From: Costus lasius
Taxonomy: Eukaryota; Streptophyta; Magnoliopsida; Zingiberales; Costaceae
Length of the DNA: 64,000 nt
Reading direction: 5' to 3'
Assembly: GCA_027563935.2 (NCBI GenBank)
Contig: CM050449.1
Span: 58,917,949-58,981,948, forward strand
The position numbers and the translations under genes are program-made. How positions within the stretch are numbered: position 1 is the stretch's first letter; each line of letters opens with the position of its first letter. The notes under the pieces were generated by a model that saw nothing but the letters and a program-made list of their open reading frames with translations, had not been told where the DNA came from and searched no databases. This document shows, piece by piece, positions 12,099 to 23,621 of the stretch.

Positions 12099-12103
12099 GG
12101 GGA
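12099..12103. repeat. TSD GGGGA, left copy (insertion of F into E)
   Basis: GGGGA at 12099-12103 is repeated at 27183-27187. In the uninterrupted leader of C the site reads GATGAAGGGGAATCGC near 8122-8137. Confidence 0.93.
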
Positions 12104-13787
12104 TGTTGGGTCCCCTTCAAGGGGGAGCGAAACCCTAAGCATGCGCAAATCAAAATACTTGCATGGGCGGAATTAGGGTTTCTATAGGATCGCATGTTCT
12201 ATATAATCAACTTTGTTTTAATTGAAAGATCATGAGAAGATCTCACCATAGCCATGGGTGGATGGAGCCTTGGAAGCAAAGAGTCGAATGCTTCTTCTCC
12301 AAAGGTGACGCACACAACAATGAAGATGGCTTGCTCCTTTGAATCCTTTGTGCTAGCAAAGCTCTTCAAAGGGTCCTTGATCGTTGGAAAGGAAAGATGA
12401 GATGATATCTCCCTTGGCCGAAAGCTCTCTTCTTCCTCTTCGTCTAAGCTCTTCGCCACACACGAGAGAGCTCCAAAGATTAGAGCCGTTGAGGCAAGCA
12501 TATGCGTTTTGGCGTTACAAGACTTCCATAAAAGGAAGGTCATGAAGCCATGCGTTCATGGCTTTGAACTAATCCAAAACGCAAACTTAATTGAACCATG
12601 CGTTCACATATGTGAACCGGTTCAATTGAAGTTGGTCCAATTCCAATTGGTCCAAAGACTAAATCGAACCAAGCCAAGCCATGCTCTAGATCTCCCTTGA
12701 ACCAAATGGTTCAAGATCTAACCGATCATCTCTTGATGCTCTTGATCTCACCGATCTAGCATCCACACTCTCAATCGAAGCTTACTGATCTCAAGCCCTA
12801 ATCAATCAAACATGATCAGACCAGATCTCACTTACAATCAGAGGTTAAATCCCTTTCAACTGAACCAAAACAATTCAGTCCACACGATCTGACTTAAGTA
12901 AGCCATTTCATCAAATTGTGCGACCCTGAGGGTTTCCTTTAAATGTCGGTAACGATAACTTACGTTATCACGATCAGTGAGAGGTATCTAGCAACACATC
13001 ACTGTCTCCCGATATAAAGGAAAGAGTCTTCCAAGACTACACCCAAACCACAGCACAAGTGTGAATCAACTTCACAAGGCATGCATGTATCCTTTGCCAC
13101 TGGATGTTCTTATTGGACAAGCGGGTCAAGCTTGTAACTCCAATATGATGAGCATGATTAGATCAGATGAACATAGTCACCTGGGTATGGCCATACACTT
13201 TCTCAATCATCTCATCTAGGGGGCCCCTATAGAACATCACACTCCTTGAACAAGGAGACGGCAATCCTATATCTATCACTAGTGTCCCAACCTGACTCAT
13301 GATCATTATCCAAGATAGTCTATAACCATTATCTTTCAAATGATATTGAACTACCTCAAAACAATGACAATCATCATTTAGAAACACAAGTGATCTCAAG
13401 TCAGAGGACATGTGCCACTTAGTGCAAACAAGGATTATTCACATTGTGACAAGCAATTGAATATCCTAGTAGGGTCTGTCCAGTACATCCAATGTACCCA
13501 TGAGTCTACATCTTATTCCATGCTCGGAGCATCCTATAAGATTAGAACACATATTAGTCTCAATCATATCAAGGCTGTCTCATGTTCACCAAGATATCTC
13601 GACTAAGGACATATAGCATGTCAGCCTAGCTGAACAGCTTTGAGACATTATTCAGAAGTACACTTATTACAGCAGACAAGGTAACAAACTGAATAACAAC
13701 CATTGCCTTTATAAACAAAAGTATTTATACATGATACTGTTACAATCCCAAGGCCTCAAACATTAGCCTTAAGGGCATACTCCAACA
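12104..13787 (-). mobile_element. 3' LTR of copia element F
   Basis: On the minus strand it starts TGTTGGAGTATGCCC at 13787 and ends GGGGACCCAACA at 12104. It adjoins the polypurine tract on the element side and TSD GGGGA on the outside. Confidence 0.93.
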
Positions 13788-13800
13788 ATCTCCCACTTGC
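13788..13800 (-). promoter_or_regulatory. Polypurine tract of element F
   Basis: On the minus strand it reads GCAAGTGGGAGAT, identical to the tracts of D1, C and E. It lies between the stop codon and the 3' LTR. Confidence 0.85.
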
Positions 13801-13807
13801 ACTTAAT

Positions 13808-13973
13808 CTAATGGTTGAGAAATCTCAAACCCATATTATTACAGTGCTTCTCATGCTTCTGCTGCGCCAGAGGCTTGGTAAGTGGGTCAGCCAGATTGTC
13901 ATCTGTATGAACCTTGCAAATTTTGATCTCGCCACGATCAATGATCTCCCGGATCAAGTGAAACCGTCTCTGT
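13808..13973 (-). pseudogene. Element F polyprotein, C-terminal RNase H end
   Basis: This is the last part of the F gag-pol after the element G insertion, from QRRFHLIREIIDRG to the terminal GLRFLNH and stop. It continues the frame of 19903-23621. With the G element and one TSD copy left out, the count is 1295 codons including the stop, the same length as E. Confidence 0.92.
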
Positions 13974-13978
13974 ATGTG
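13974..13978. repeat. TSD ATGTG, left copy (insertion of G into F)
   Basis: ATGTG at 13974-13978 is repeated at 19903-19907, directly outside the G LTRs, in the RNase H coding region of F (KSKHI / QRRF). Confidence 0.95.
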
Positions 13979-15787
13979 TGATGTGGGGCCAAGCATGCAA
14001 CATTCAAACAACGCGCTTCGAAAACATTTTTTGCTAATTAAGTATAGGTTAACAAACCCTTTGAACTATCGTAGTTTGAAACTAGCTTGTTTTAGTAAGT
14101 AGTAGTGAAAACCGAAACTATCCTAGCATGCACTTCTAGATAAAATGAAATTTGACAAAGCTTATCATGCGATTCTATAACCTCAATTAGATCTAGCATG
14201 CGGTTCTACCATAAGCAATAAAGCTACTCTAGGGGAGAAACTCACCTTGCACCCTTTGAGAATAGAAAGGGTGACCTTCCTGTTCTTCACCGGTCCAATG
14301 GTTGAATCTCACGAAGTAGGGCCCTATGAGCTTACACACATAGCATTGCAGCATCCCACACATGCGTGGGTGAATTTGAAATAATATTAAGAGGCCACTT
14401 AACACAAGAACATTCAAGGGGGAGGATAGCCTCCAAATTCCCTTGCTAACATAACATAGACTAACTAGATTAGAGGGAGAAGAAAGATGGGCGGCTTGCT
14501 TATCATCCCATGGCCTTGCGCCACCTACAGAAAACAAATGTGGGTGCAAAGGGGCTGTCCAACAAGCAACAAGGAACAACAACCAAGATAGTAGAGAGAC
14601 TTAGCTTAACTAGGTGGTGGCTTGATCTCGGCATGACACCATCTTGAGTCTCGGCTGTCCAGTTCTTCCTCTTGGACTGAAGGCTTGTCAAGGTTAAGGG
14701 GAGGAAGTGGCGTGAGCTCCCATCTTCAAGACAAGCGCAAGTGGTGGAAGAAGGTTGAAGAGCAAGAGGGGATGGAAAGGAGGCTCTCGGCAATGGTTGG
14801 AAGGAAGGGAGGGGTTAGGTGACACACACCATTAGAAGACACACTTCTGAAATTTGAAAATTCATTCAACTCTAGCTGGTGGCTTTACAAGAAGTTACAT
14901 CATATAGGGGAGTCTCCAACGGTTAACTCCCTTCCTAAGCTCAAAAACAAGTCACACAAGTCAAGCTTGATGTAGACAACTCAAGGGCTGGTTTCTTCTT
15001 CCAAATGGGCGGTTGCTTGGAGGTTGAACTTTGGAGTCTTCAGCAGGTTGGTGAGTTCAAAAGCTGAGATGAGGATGGACTGAAAAGGCTGCTGATGGCT
15101 GACTTTGTGCAGGCTGCAGATTGGCATGGGCGGCTGGCACTTGAAGGGACTGAAGTTGTTGCAAAGTGCAGGCTGCTCCTTGACTTTGGTGGCTGGCGCA
15201 TGATGGACTGAAGTGGACATTGTTTCAAGCTGCCCCTTGACTTTGATGGCTGGCGTATGTTGAGCTGAAGTAGGGACATTGAGCAGGCTGCTCCTTGACT
15301 TGATTAGAGATGAAGGTAAACTCCACATGGCTGCCAACTAGGATGGTGGAATTTGGGGTGCTTGGGGTGTTGATCCATTGGGGTGGGCTGATTCCTTCAT
15401 GAGTTGGGCTGATGGCCCATGGCATCTCTTGGAGTTGTCTTGACTTGATTTTGACTTGTATCCAAAGATGGAGTTGACCTATACTATTACATCAATTTCA
15501 TGCACTAACCTACCATACATAAGTGGCGGATCCTAGGCATGTAACTACATGGTGTAATTAGTGGGTGGATCTAACCTACCATATGATGCAAGTTATGCTA
15601 GAAAATCTAACCTAAAGATGCATGCAATGCAAGAGATGGAAATAACTTAAAGGATGTATGCAATGCAAGGAATGAAAATCTAACTTAAAGATGCATGCAA
15701 TGCAAGAGATGGGAATTTAGGTGCCCTAGCTAGGGTAACCTTAAACTCCATTTGTATTTCCGTGGGTCATGTCGCCTCCCCACATCA
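13979..15787 (-). mobile_element. 3' LTR of element G
   Basis: 1809 bp; on the minus strand it starts TGATGTGGGGAGGCGACATG at 15787 and ends GGCCCCACATCA at 13979. It adjoins TSD ATGTG at 13974-13978. Minus-strand ORFs of 66-118 codons inside occur identically in both LTRs because the LTRs are copies. Confidence 0.93.
14900..14906 (-). promoter_or_regulatory. Possible TATA element in the G LTR
   Basis: TATATGA on the minus strand, in the context CCCCTATATGATG. The same position in the other LTR is 19015-19021, and G2 has it near 60655. It is a weak match to a TATA box. Confidence 0.35.
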
Positions 15788-17934
15788 GCTCTCCCCGGGT
15801 GAGAAAAATTCTTCTCCGAAGATTTGTCCTTATCCATGAGGAGCTTTGAGGTAGTAATGGTGAGTTCTTCCTCAGGGAGCCAACCCTCTTCACCATGGTC
15901 ATATCCAACTAAGTAGAGTAACTCTACCTCATTACGGGTGAAATGGGTTTGGTCCTCAAGGATGGACTCAATCATATGCTCACAAGTGGGGTCATAGTAT
16001 GGGGTGGAATGGTGCTTATGCAATATGAAGTCATCCACATCAAAAGTGATGGGGGTCCAAAAATCAGTGTCAACAGCATCACAGCAATCAATCTCTTCAT
16101 CCCAATCTTCATGCTCCTTAAATTCAGGGTCTCCTACACAGAATGTCCTTTCTCGGCCATATTCATTAGTATGTTTGTGGTATACAGGCCTACTAAAAGA
16201 TTCAGGTATAACAAACTCAAAGTTTTCAAGTTCTGGGAGGGAAAGCAAATCATTATTCAATTGAATTTTCTTTAACCCTGGAGTACTAAGGCCAGACTCA
16301 AGGTCTAAAGGAGAGATGGGGGATGTAGCCAACTCAGACAAGTTAGGTTCTAAATCATATCCTAGCATGGGAAACTCAAGAGGATCTAAAGTAAATTCTT
16401 CTTCATATTCAGGTGAGCTAATGTCTAACTCAAGAAGGGTGAGGGGCGCCTCTAGGATTGGACTTCCTAAGGAAAAAAGAAATGGCTCTCCCATATCTGG
16501 AGTAAGATCTTCAAAGCTAAACTGGGGGAGCTCTACCATGTCATGCGGAGAAGGTTGATATAGGTCAGTCCCTATGGGGTCAACTTGAGTAGGGTCATCC
16601 CTAGAGTCTTGGGTTATAAGCCCATGTTCAATTGGCCCTAAATGTGGCTTAGGAGTGTGGGTGGCAAGACCTAAGAGATATGTTTCATGGGTCATTGGAT
16701 CAAAGCTCAAGTCTTCTAGGCCTTGAAGTTGAGGTTCTCCTAATGTTTGGGACTTAGGATCTTGGTCAATGAGAAAAGAATCTAGCATGGGTTCCATCTT
16801 AGGCAAAGTAAGGGATCCTAACTCATGTGGGTTGAGATCTAAAGGTGAAGGATCCTCTATGTGTAAAAGTTTGGGGTCTAGGGGTGGGTTTAGGCCTAAC
16901 TTGGAAAGTTTAGTGCTAGATGGCCCAAAAGTGGTCAAAGAAGGGCCTAGACAAGATGGTATGTCTACCTTAATCTCTAAATATGGTTGAGTAAGATACT
17001 TAGGCAGATCATCCATAGAGAAAGGTTCAAACTTAGGTTGAGTCAAGCCTAAGGTGTGATGGTCCTCTAATTGAAGGTGTTGGATTTCTAAAGTGTCTAG
17101 AGGCTCATCTAAACTTTCACTAAGGTCAAGTGGCTTGGAACCTAAGTGTTCACAACCTATTGAAGAGTTCTCTAAAGTTTTTCCTATGTCATGAAGAGTA
17201 GGTTCACATGGTTCAAGCACTTGATCTAAACATGGGAGCCCTAAAGGGTGAGGCAAACTAGTCTCATAGGTCACTAAGGGTAGGATAGCTTCCACTAAGT
17301 CTAGCCTAATATGATTGGGTTCAAGTTCTTCCATAGGCTTAGGTGAGATTGTTCTTAAAGGTGTGGACTTAGTATGACCTATGTGGATGTCAAGAGAGTT
17401 TTCCTTAAGTTGGTTGAGTTCTTGTTTGGGTTTTATGGACAACATGATTTGACATGGGGGTAAGTCTTCAATGCGTTCCCTAGACTTGATTTGAGATTGG
17501 CTTTGGGAGGGTAGCTTTGGTTCTAAGGCTTGATTGAGCTCCATGGTTTGATTGACTACCTTAGGGGCTTTGGGTCTTGGATGGTCAATTTTCCTTTTAT
17601 AAAATCTCTCAAGATTTTGCTCCACCTCACTAGCTATTTGAAAAGCATCTTCTATTGTGTATATGGGGTAGTAGGTGAGACCTCTCTTAATCTCAAAGCT
17701 AAGACCATCTCTAAACCGGTTAAGCATAACCCTAGGAGCTTCTCTAGTACTATGGTAGAGGGTTTTGAACTTTAGTATATATTCAGCTACATTCATGTTC
17801 TCTTGGGTAAGCAATTTTTCATTGAGAGATGTAGGGTCATTGAGAGATGTAGGGTCATATATTTCTTTTATCATGTCATCCCATCTCTTGATGGGTTGTC
17901 TATTGCCTCTTAGGGGATTGAATCTAGTAGTCAT
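15730..17934 (-). CDS. Gag-like protein with long acidic Leu/Pro-rich tail (element G)
   Basis: This 734-codon ORF starts MTTRFNPLRGNRQ; an in-frame ATG 19 codons upstream exists, but the second copy (G2) starts its ORF at MTTRF. Residues about 15-110 resemble the Retrotrans_gag capsid domain of gypsy elements (RWDDMIKEIYDP, then NVAEYILKFKTLYHSTREAP and GLSFEIKRGLTYYPIYTIED). A 19-bp tandem duplication gives DPTSLNDPTSLN. After a short basic stretch (FYKRKIDHPRPK) about 600 residues follow, rich in Leu, Pro, Asp, Glu and Ser, with motifs such as LEP and LGLP and no recognised domain. There is no CCHC knuckle and no D-T/S-G protease motif. The last 18 or so residues are encoded by the 3' LTR. 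The gag role is inferred from family similarity; the tail's function is unknown. Confidence 0.8.
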   Translation of the reverse strand: MTTRFNPLRGNRQPIKRWDDMIKEIYDPTSLNDPTSLNEKLLTQENMNVAEYILKFKTLYHSTREAPRVMLNRFRDGLSFEIKRGLTYYPIYTIEDAFQIASEVEQNLERFYKRKIDHPRPKAPKVVNQTMELNQALEPKLPSQSQSQIKSRERIEDLPPCQIMLSIKPKQELNQLKENSLDIHIGHTKSTPLRTISPKPMEELEPNHIRLDLVEAILPLVTYETSLPHPLGLPCLDQVLEPCEPTLHDIGKTLENSSIGCEHLGSKPLDLSESLDEPLDTLEIQHLQLEDHHTLGLTQPKFEPFSMDDLPKYLTQPYLEIKVDIPSCLGPSLTTFGPSSTKLSKLGLNPPLDPKLLHIEDPSPLDLNPHELGSLTLPKMEPMLDSFLIDQDPKSQTLGEPQLQGLEDLSFDPMTHETYLLGLATHTPKPHLGPIEHGLITQDSRDDPTQVDPIGTDLYQPSPHDMVELPQFSFEDLTPDMGEPFLFSLGSPILEAPLTLLELDISSPEYEEEFTLDPLEFPMLGYDLEPNLSELATSPISPLDLESGLSTPGLKKIQLNNDLLSLPELENFEFVIPESFSRPVYHKHTNEYGRERTFCVGDPEFKEHEDWDEEIDCCDAVDTDFWTPITFDVDDFILHKHHSTPYYDPTCEHMIESILEDQTHFTRNEVELLYLVGYDHGEEGWLPEEELTITTSKLLMDKDKSSEKNFSHPGRADVGRRHDPRKYKWSLRLP

Positions 17935-18072
17935 TTTTGAAATGAGTAGAGTTTGAAAATAGACCCTAAGGTGATAAATATAGCTAGTCAAATTCTTTCA
18001 AGCACCTAGGTCCAAAAATCGCCTTAGTAGTAGGAAAATAAAGTTTTGGTCTTATAAAATCCTACTCTAAGA

Positions 18073-18090
18073 GCCTAGGCTCTGATACCA
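18073..18090 (-). promoter_or_regulatory. Primer-binding site of element G (initiator Met tRNA)
   Basis: On the minus strand TGGTATCAGAGCCTAGGC begins three bases inside the 5' LTR border. Its first 12 bases match the 3' end of initiator Met tRNA. Confidence 0.85.
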
Positions 18091-18093
18091 AGA

Positions 18094-19902
18094 TGATGGG
18101 GGGCCAAGCATGCAACATTCAAACAACGCGCTTCGAAAACATTTTTTGCTAATTAAGTATAGGTTAACAAACCCTTTGAACTATCGTAGTTTGAAACTAG
18201 CTTGTTTTAGTAAGTAGTAGTGAAAACCGAAACTATCCTAGCATGCACTTCTAGATAAAATGAAATTTGACAAAGCTTATCATGCGATTCTATAACCTCA
18301 ATTAGATCTAGCATGCGGTTCTACCATAAGCAATAAAGCTACTCTAGGGGAGAAACTCACCTTGCACCCTTTGAGAATAGAAAGGGTGACCTTCCCGTTC
18401 TTCACCGGTCCAATGGTTGAATCTCACGAAGTAGGGCCCTATGAGCTTACACACATAGCATTGCAGCATCCCACACATGCGTGGGTGAATTTGAAATAAT
18501 ATTAAGAGGCCACTTAACACAAGAACATTCAAGGGGGAGGATAGCCTCCAAATTCCCTTGCTAACATAACATAGACTAACTAGATTAGAGGGAGAAGAAA
18601 GATGGGCGGCTTGCTTATCATCCCATGGCCTTGCGCCACCTGCAGAAAACAAATGTGGGTGCAAAGGGGCTGTCCAACAAGCAACAAGGAACAACAACCA
18701 AGATAGTAGAGAGACTTAGCTTAACTAGGTGGTGGCTTGATCTCGGCATGACACCATCTTGAGTCTCGGCTGTCCAGTTCTTCCTCTTGGACTGAAGGCT
18801 TGTCAAGGTTAAGGGGAGGAAGTGGCGTGAGCTCCCATCTTCAAGACAAGCGCAAGTGGTGGAAGAAGGTTGAAGAGCAAGAGGGGATGGAAAGGAGGCT
18901 CTCGGCAATGGTTGGAAGGAAGGGAGGGGTTAGGTGACACACACCATTAGAAGACACACTTCTGAAATTTGAAAATTCATTCAACTCTAGCTGGTGGCTT
19001 TACAAGAAGTTACATCATATAGGGGAGTCTCCAACGGTTAACTCCCTTCCTAAGCTCAAAAACAAGTCACACAAGTCAAGCTTGATGTAAACAACTCAAG
19101 GGCTGGTTTCTTCTTCCAAATGGGCGGTTGCTTGGAGGTTGAACTTTGGAGTCTTCAGCAGGTTGGTGAGTTCAAAAGCTGAGATGAGGATGGACTGAAA
19201 AGGCTGCTGATGGCTGACTTTGTGCAGGCTGCAGATTGGCATGGGCGGCTGGCACTTGAAGGGACTGAAGTTGTTGCAAAGTGCAGGCTGCTCCTTGACT
19301 TTGGTGGCTGGCGCATGATGGACTGAAGTGGACATTGTTTCAAGCTGCCCCTTGACTTTGATGGCTGGCGTATGTTGAGCTGAAGTAGGGACATTGAGCA
19401 GGCTGCTCCTTGACTTGATTAGAGATGAAGGTAAACTCCACATGGCTGCCAACTAGGATGGTGGAATTTGGGGTGCTTGGGGTGTTGATCCATTGGGGTG
19501 GGCTGATTCCTTCATGAGTTGGGCTGATGGCCCATGGCATCTCTTGGAGTTGTCTTGACTTGATTTTGACTTGTATCCAAAGATGGAGTTGACCTATACT
19601 ATTACATCAATTTCATGCACTAACCTACCATACATAAGTGGCGGATCCTAGGCATGTAACTACATGGTGTAATTAGTGGGTGGATCTAACCTACCATATG
19701 ATGCAAGTTATGCTAGAAAATCTAACCTAAAGATGCATGCAATGCAAGAGATGGAAATAACTTAAAGGATGTATGCAATGCAAGGAATGAAAATCTAACT
19801 TAAAGATGCATGCAATGCAAGAGATGGGAATTTAGGTGCCCTAGCTAGGGTAACCTTAAACTCCATTTGTATTTCCGTGGGTCATGTCGCCTCCCCACAT
19901 CA
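18094..19902 (-). mobile_element. 5' LTR of element G
   Basis: 1809 bp, about 99.8% identical by eye to 13979-15787; the four differences I found lie at the LTR edge, near 18394, near 18642 and near 19089. It borders the primer-binding site on one side and TSD ATGTG (19903-19907) on the other. Confidence 0.93.
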
Positions 19903-22900
19903 ATGTGCTTGGACTTCTGGTGCGACCGTGGTTCCTTTGCTTGTGCAATGGCTCCAGTGTTATCACAGAAGATAACCAAAGGATCTGCACTCGAAGGAAA
20001 AACACCAAGTTCCTGTACGAACTTACGAATCCACACTGCCTCCTTGGATGCTTCCGAGGCTGCAACATACTCGGCTTCTGTTGTGGAATCAGCAACAGTA
20101 GACTGTTTGAAACTCTTCCACACCACTGCTCCTCCATTCAAGCTAAAAACATAGCCTGATTGCGATCAGAAATCATCCTGGTCCGACTGGAACGAAGCGT
20201 CAGTATATCCTTCAATACTGAGTTCTTCCTGACCACCATATATCAAGAACATATCTTTGGTCCTCCGCAGATATTTCAAAATGTTCTTGACTGCAATCCA
20301 GTGCGCCAAACCTGGATTACTTTGGAATCGACTGGTCACGCTTAACCCGTAAGCGACGTCTGGGCGAGTACACAACATCGCATACATAATGGACCCAATA
20401 GCCGAAGCATAAGGCGTATTGTCCATTTCATCTTTCTCAGTCTGTGTTTGTGGACACTGACTCTTCGAAAGATTCAGACCATGTCTGACTGGAAGATATC
20501 CTCTTTTAGAATTCTCTAAGTGAAATCTTTCCAGGACTTTATCGATGTAAGTACTCTGGCACAGCCCGAGAAGCCTCTTAGATCTATCTCTGTAGATCTT
20601 CACACCTAATACATAGGCTGCTTCTCCTAAATCTTTCATCTGAAAACATTTTCCTAACCATGCTTTAACAGCATGCAGTTCAGGAATATCGTTTCCAATG
20701 ATTAAGATATCATCGACGTAGAGGACTAGGAAAGTAACCACGCTCCCACTAAACCTCTTATATACACACGGGTCATCTTCGTTCTTGATGAAACCAAACT
20801 CAGAGATTGATTCATCAAAACGAATATTCCAGCTTCTAGATGCTTGTTTCAGTCCATAAATGGACTTCTTTAACTTGCATATTTTATGACGATCTGATGG
20901 ATTAGTGAAACCTTCTGGTTGTGTCATATACACATCCTCATCCAGATTTCCATTAAGGAAAGCCGTCTTCACATCCATCTGCCAGATCTCATAATCGTAA
21001 TATGCAGCTATCGCAAAAAGAATCCGAATAGACTTAAACATGGCTACAGGAGAGAAAGTTTCATCATAATCTATCCCGTAGATTTGTTTGAAACCTTTCG
21101 CAACTAGCCTACCTTTATAGGTAACCACGTTACCATCCATGTCAATCTTCTTCTTGAAGATCCATTTACAGCCTATAGGGATTACTCCCGGAGGCGGATC
21201 AACCAAATCCCAGACTTGGTTATCTGACATGGAGTCCATCTCGGATCGCATAGCTTCAAGCCATCTAGCTGACTCCGGTCGACTGACCGCATCCGCATAA
21301 GTAAGGGGTTCATCATTATCAATGATGTAGACTCCGTCATAGCGCTCAGGTTGTCGACGGATCCTTCCCGATCTTCGCGGTTCCCGTGATATCTGAGCCT
21401 CAGGTTGTTCAATAACCTGATCCACTGGCTCTGGCTCATCCAACTGTGCTTGACTACTTTGTCCTTCCTCTGGATTCTCATTCAGCTTTATTTCTCTCCC
21501 ACTGGCTTCTTGCAGAAGAAATTCCTTCTCAAGAAATATTGCCGTCCGAGCAACAAATACTTTGTTCTCTTTGGGATCGTAGAAATAATAACCCTTAGTT
21601 TCCTTAGGGTAACCGACAAAGATGCATTTCTCAGATCTGCTCTCCAGTTTCCCAGAGGCGAGCTTTTTGACATAAGCCTCGCAACCCCAGATCCTGATAA
21701 ATGTCAAGCAAGGCTGTTTCCCATACCATAACTCATATGGCGTCTTTGAAACTGCCTTGGATGGCACTCGGTTTAGTACCTTTGCAGCTGTTTCCAGTGC
21801 AAATCCCCAAAAGGAGTAAGGTAGAGTAGCCTGACTCATCATAGAACGAACCATATCAAGTAACGTTCTATTTCTCCTCTCGGACACACCATTCCATTGC
21901 GGTGTTCCTGGCGGAGTGAGCTGTGAGATAATCCCACACTCTTTTAGATAGTCAGTAAACGCATGACTCAAGTATTCTCCACCTCGATCAGAACGAAGTG
22001 CCTTGATATTTCGGCCTAGCTGATTCTGTACTTCATTTTTGAACTCTTTGAACTTGTCAAAAGATTCACTCTTATGTCTCATAAGATAGACATACCCATA
22101 TCTACTGAAATCATCAGTAAAGGTAATGAAGTACTGATAGCCACCTCTGGCATGTTTACTAAATGGCCCACACACATCACTGTGTATAAGGTCAAGTAAA
22201 CCTGAAGCCCTTTGACCTTTGTTGGGAAAAGGAGACTTCGTCATTTTACCCATTAAACAAGCTTTGCATGTATCAATCTCCTCATAGGAGAATGATCCCA
22301 GCAGTCCATGATCATGCAACCGCTTAATGCGCCTCTTGTTAATATGGCCTAAACGACTATGCCATAACAAGGTGCTGTCATCAGCATACTTTGCTTTCTT
22401 ATTATCAATGTTTTGTATAGAATTTTCCATGTCCAACATGAATAACCCATTGTTAATTGAACCAGTAGCATAAACAATATTATCAAGAGAAAGTACACAC
22501 TTTGAAATATTGCATTCAAAGGCAAATCCTTTCCTGACAAGAGCAGGAATCGAGATAATATTTTTGGTAATACTGGGTACAAAGTAACAATTGTTTAATT
22601 CTAATACAATGCCAGATGGTAATGAGATGTAATAATCCCCTACAGCAACAGCAGCAACCCGTGCCCCGTTTCCAACGCGTAGGTCCACCTCATGCTGTCC
22701 CACCTGTCTTCTTCTCTTGAGTTCCTGTACATTTGAACAAATGTGAACTCCACATGCAGTGTCCAACACCCATGAAATGGAAGAAGATGAAAACATGACT
22801 TCCGTCACGAATATACCTGAGCCAGAAGCAAGGCTTCCCCTCTTATCTCCTTGGAGCGCTTTACAGTCCTTTTTCCAGTGACCCAGCTGGCCACAGTGGA

Positions 22901-23621
22901 AACACCTGTTGTCCTTTGACCGCTTAACCTTCTGTTTCAGAGCCTTGCTGTAGTTCTTGACAGGGGCCTTGCCCTTCTTCCCCTTCTTCTTGTTCCTAGA
23001 AGGAACCATTAAGACAGAGGTTGAAGGCTTTCCCTTCAGAGTCTCCTCAGTAGTCAAGAGCATATTCAGCAGCTCTGCCGGAGTACAATCGATTTTGTTC
23101 ATATTAAAGTTAATAATAAACGCATCGAAAGAGGGCGGGAGAGACTGCAGAATAATGTCTACAGCAAGCTCCTGGTTGATGGTATGCCCCAGTTTCTCCA
23201 GAGCCTCCTTGTGCCCAATCATCTTGAGCACGTGAGCTCCCACTGGGCTTCATTCAGCCAGTTTGCTCTGAAAGAAAAGCTTTGTCAGATTATAGCGTTC
23301 TGTCCTCGCCTGTGCAGCATACAGCATCTTGAGGTTCGCTATAATCTCTATAGCCGACATATCCTCATGCTGACGCTGCAGCGGTGGCATCATAGACGCT
23401 AGCATCAGGCAAGCGACATCAATGCTATCATTGACGTGCTTTTCATAGGCATCGCGAACCGCCCTTGCGGCGTTCGCAGCGGGTTGAGGCGGTATAGCTG
23501 TCTCGAGGACATACAGTTTCCTCTCAGCCTTAAGAACGATCTTAAGGTGTCCGAACCAGTCTGAGAAGTTTGGCCCAGCAAACTTCTCCCTTTCCAGTAG
23601 GGATCGCACATTGAAGCTCAT
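19903..23621 (-). pseudogene. Element F gag-pol polyprotein, main part (two stops)
   Basis: This is copia polyprotein in the order gag, CCHC knuckle (CFHCGQLGHWKKDC), protease (WVLDTACG), integrase (H-H-C-C finger; SDRGGEY; NGVSERRNRT), reverse transcriptase (LYVDDILIIGND) and RNase H (GYTDASFQ; TEAEYVAASE). The start is MSFNVRSLLERE at 23621. The frame is open except for a TGA at 23250-23252 in gag (GGG in E) and a TGA at 20166-20168 in RNase H (CGA in E, a C-to-T change at a CpG). The C-terminal end lies at 13808-13973, cut off by element G. It is a recently dead relative of E. Confidence 0.93.

Larger units (their letters stand above)
10641..12103 (+). other. 5' leader of element E, first part
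   Basis: This long noncoding leader is split by element F at 12104 and resumes at 27188. It matches the F leader on the opposite strand (about 24040-25480). ORFs in it are short and not conserved, so I call no gene. Confidence 0.8.
13979..19902 (-). mobile_element. Non-autonomous gag-only LTR retrotransposon G (TR-GAG type)
   Basis: This is a complete 5924-bp element with two 1809-bp LTRs that differ at about 4 positions by eye, starting TGATGTGGGG on both strands. It has TSD ATGTG, a Met-tRNA primer-binding site and a purine-rich tract CCGGGGAGAGC next to the 3' LTR. The internal region is only 2.3 kb and holds one long ORF with a gypsy-type gag domain. No protease, reverse transcriptase, RNase H or integrase is present. 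This matches the described plant class of terminal-repeat retrotransposons with a GAG domain, which must use enzymes from a partner element. It is the youngest insertion in the stack. Confidence 0.92.

Noticed and set aside
14229..15425. Minus-strand ORFs of 66-118 codons in the G LTRs
   Set aside because: Both LTRs carry them only because the LTRs are recent copies. The more diverged G2 LTR does not keep them, so they are not genes.
15943..17956. Plus-strand ORFs opposite the G gag-like ORF
   Set aside because: They are antisense shadows of a 734-codon ORF with a recognisable gag domain.
17935..17991. Upstream ATG (MTSYIYHL) as start of the G ORF
   Set aside because: The second copy G2 opens only from MTTRF, and the upstream codons lie in the leader next to the primer site.
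20919..23402. Plus-strand ORFs across the F polyprotein
   Set aside because: Antisense to clear copia RT, integrase and gag on the minus strand.
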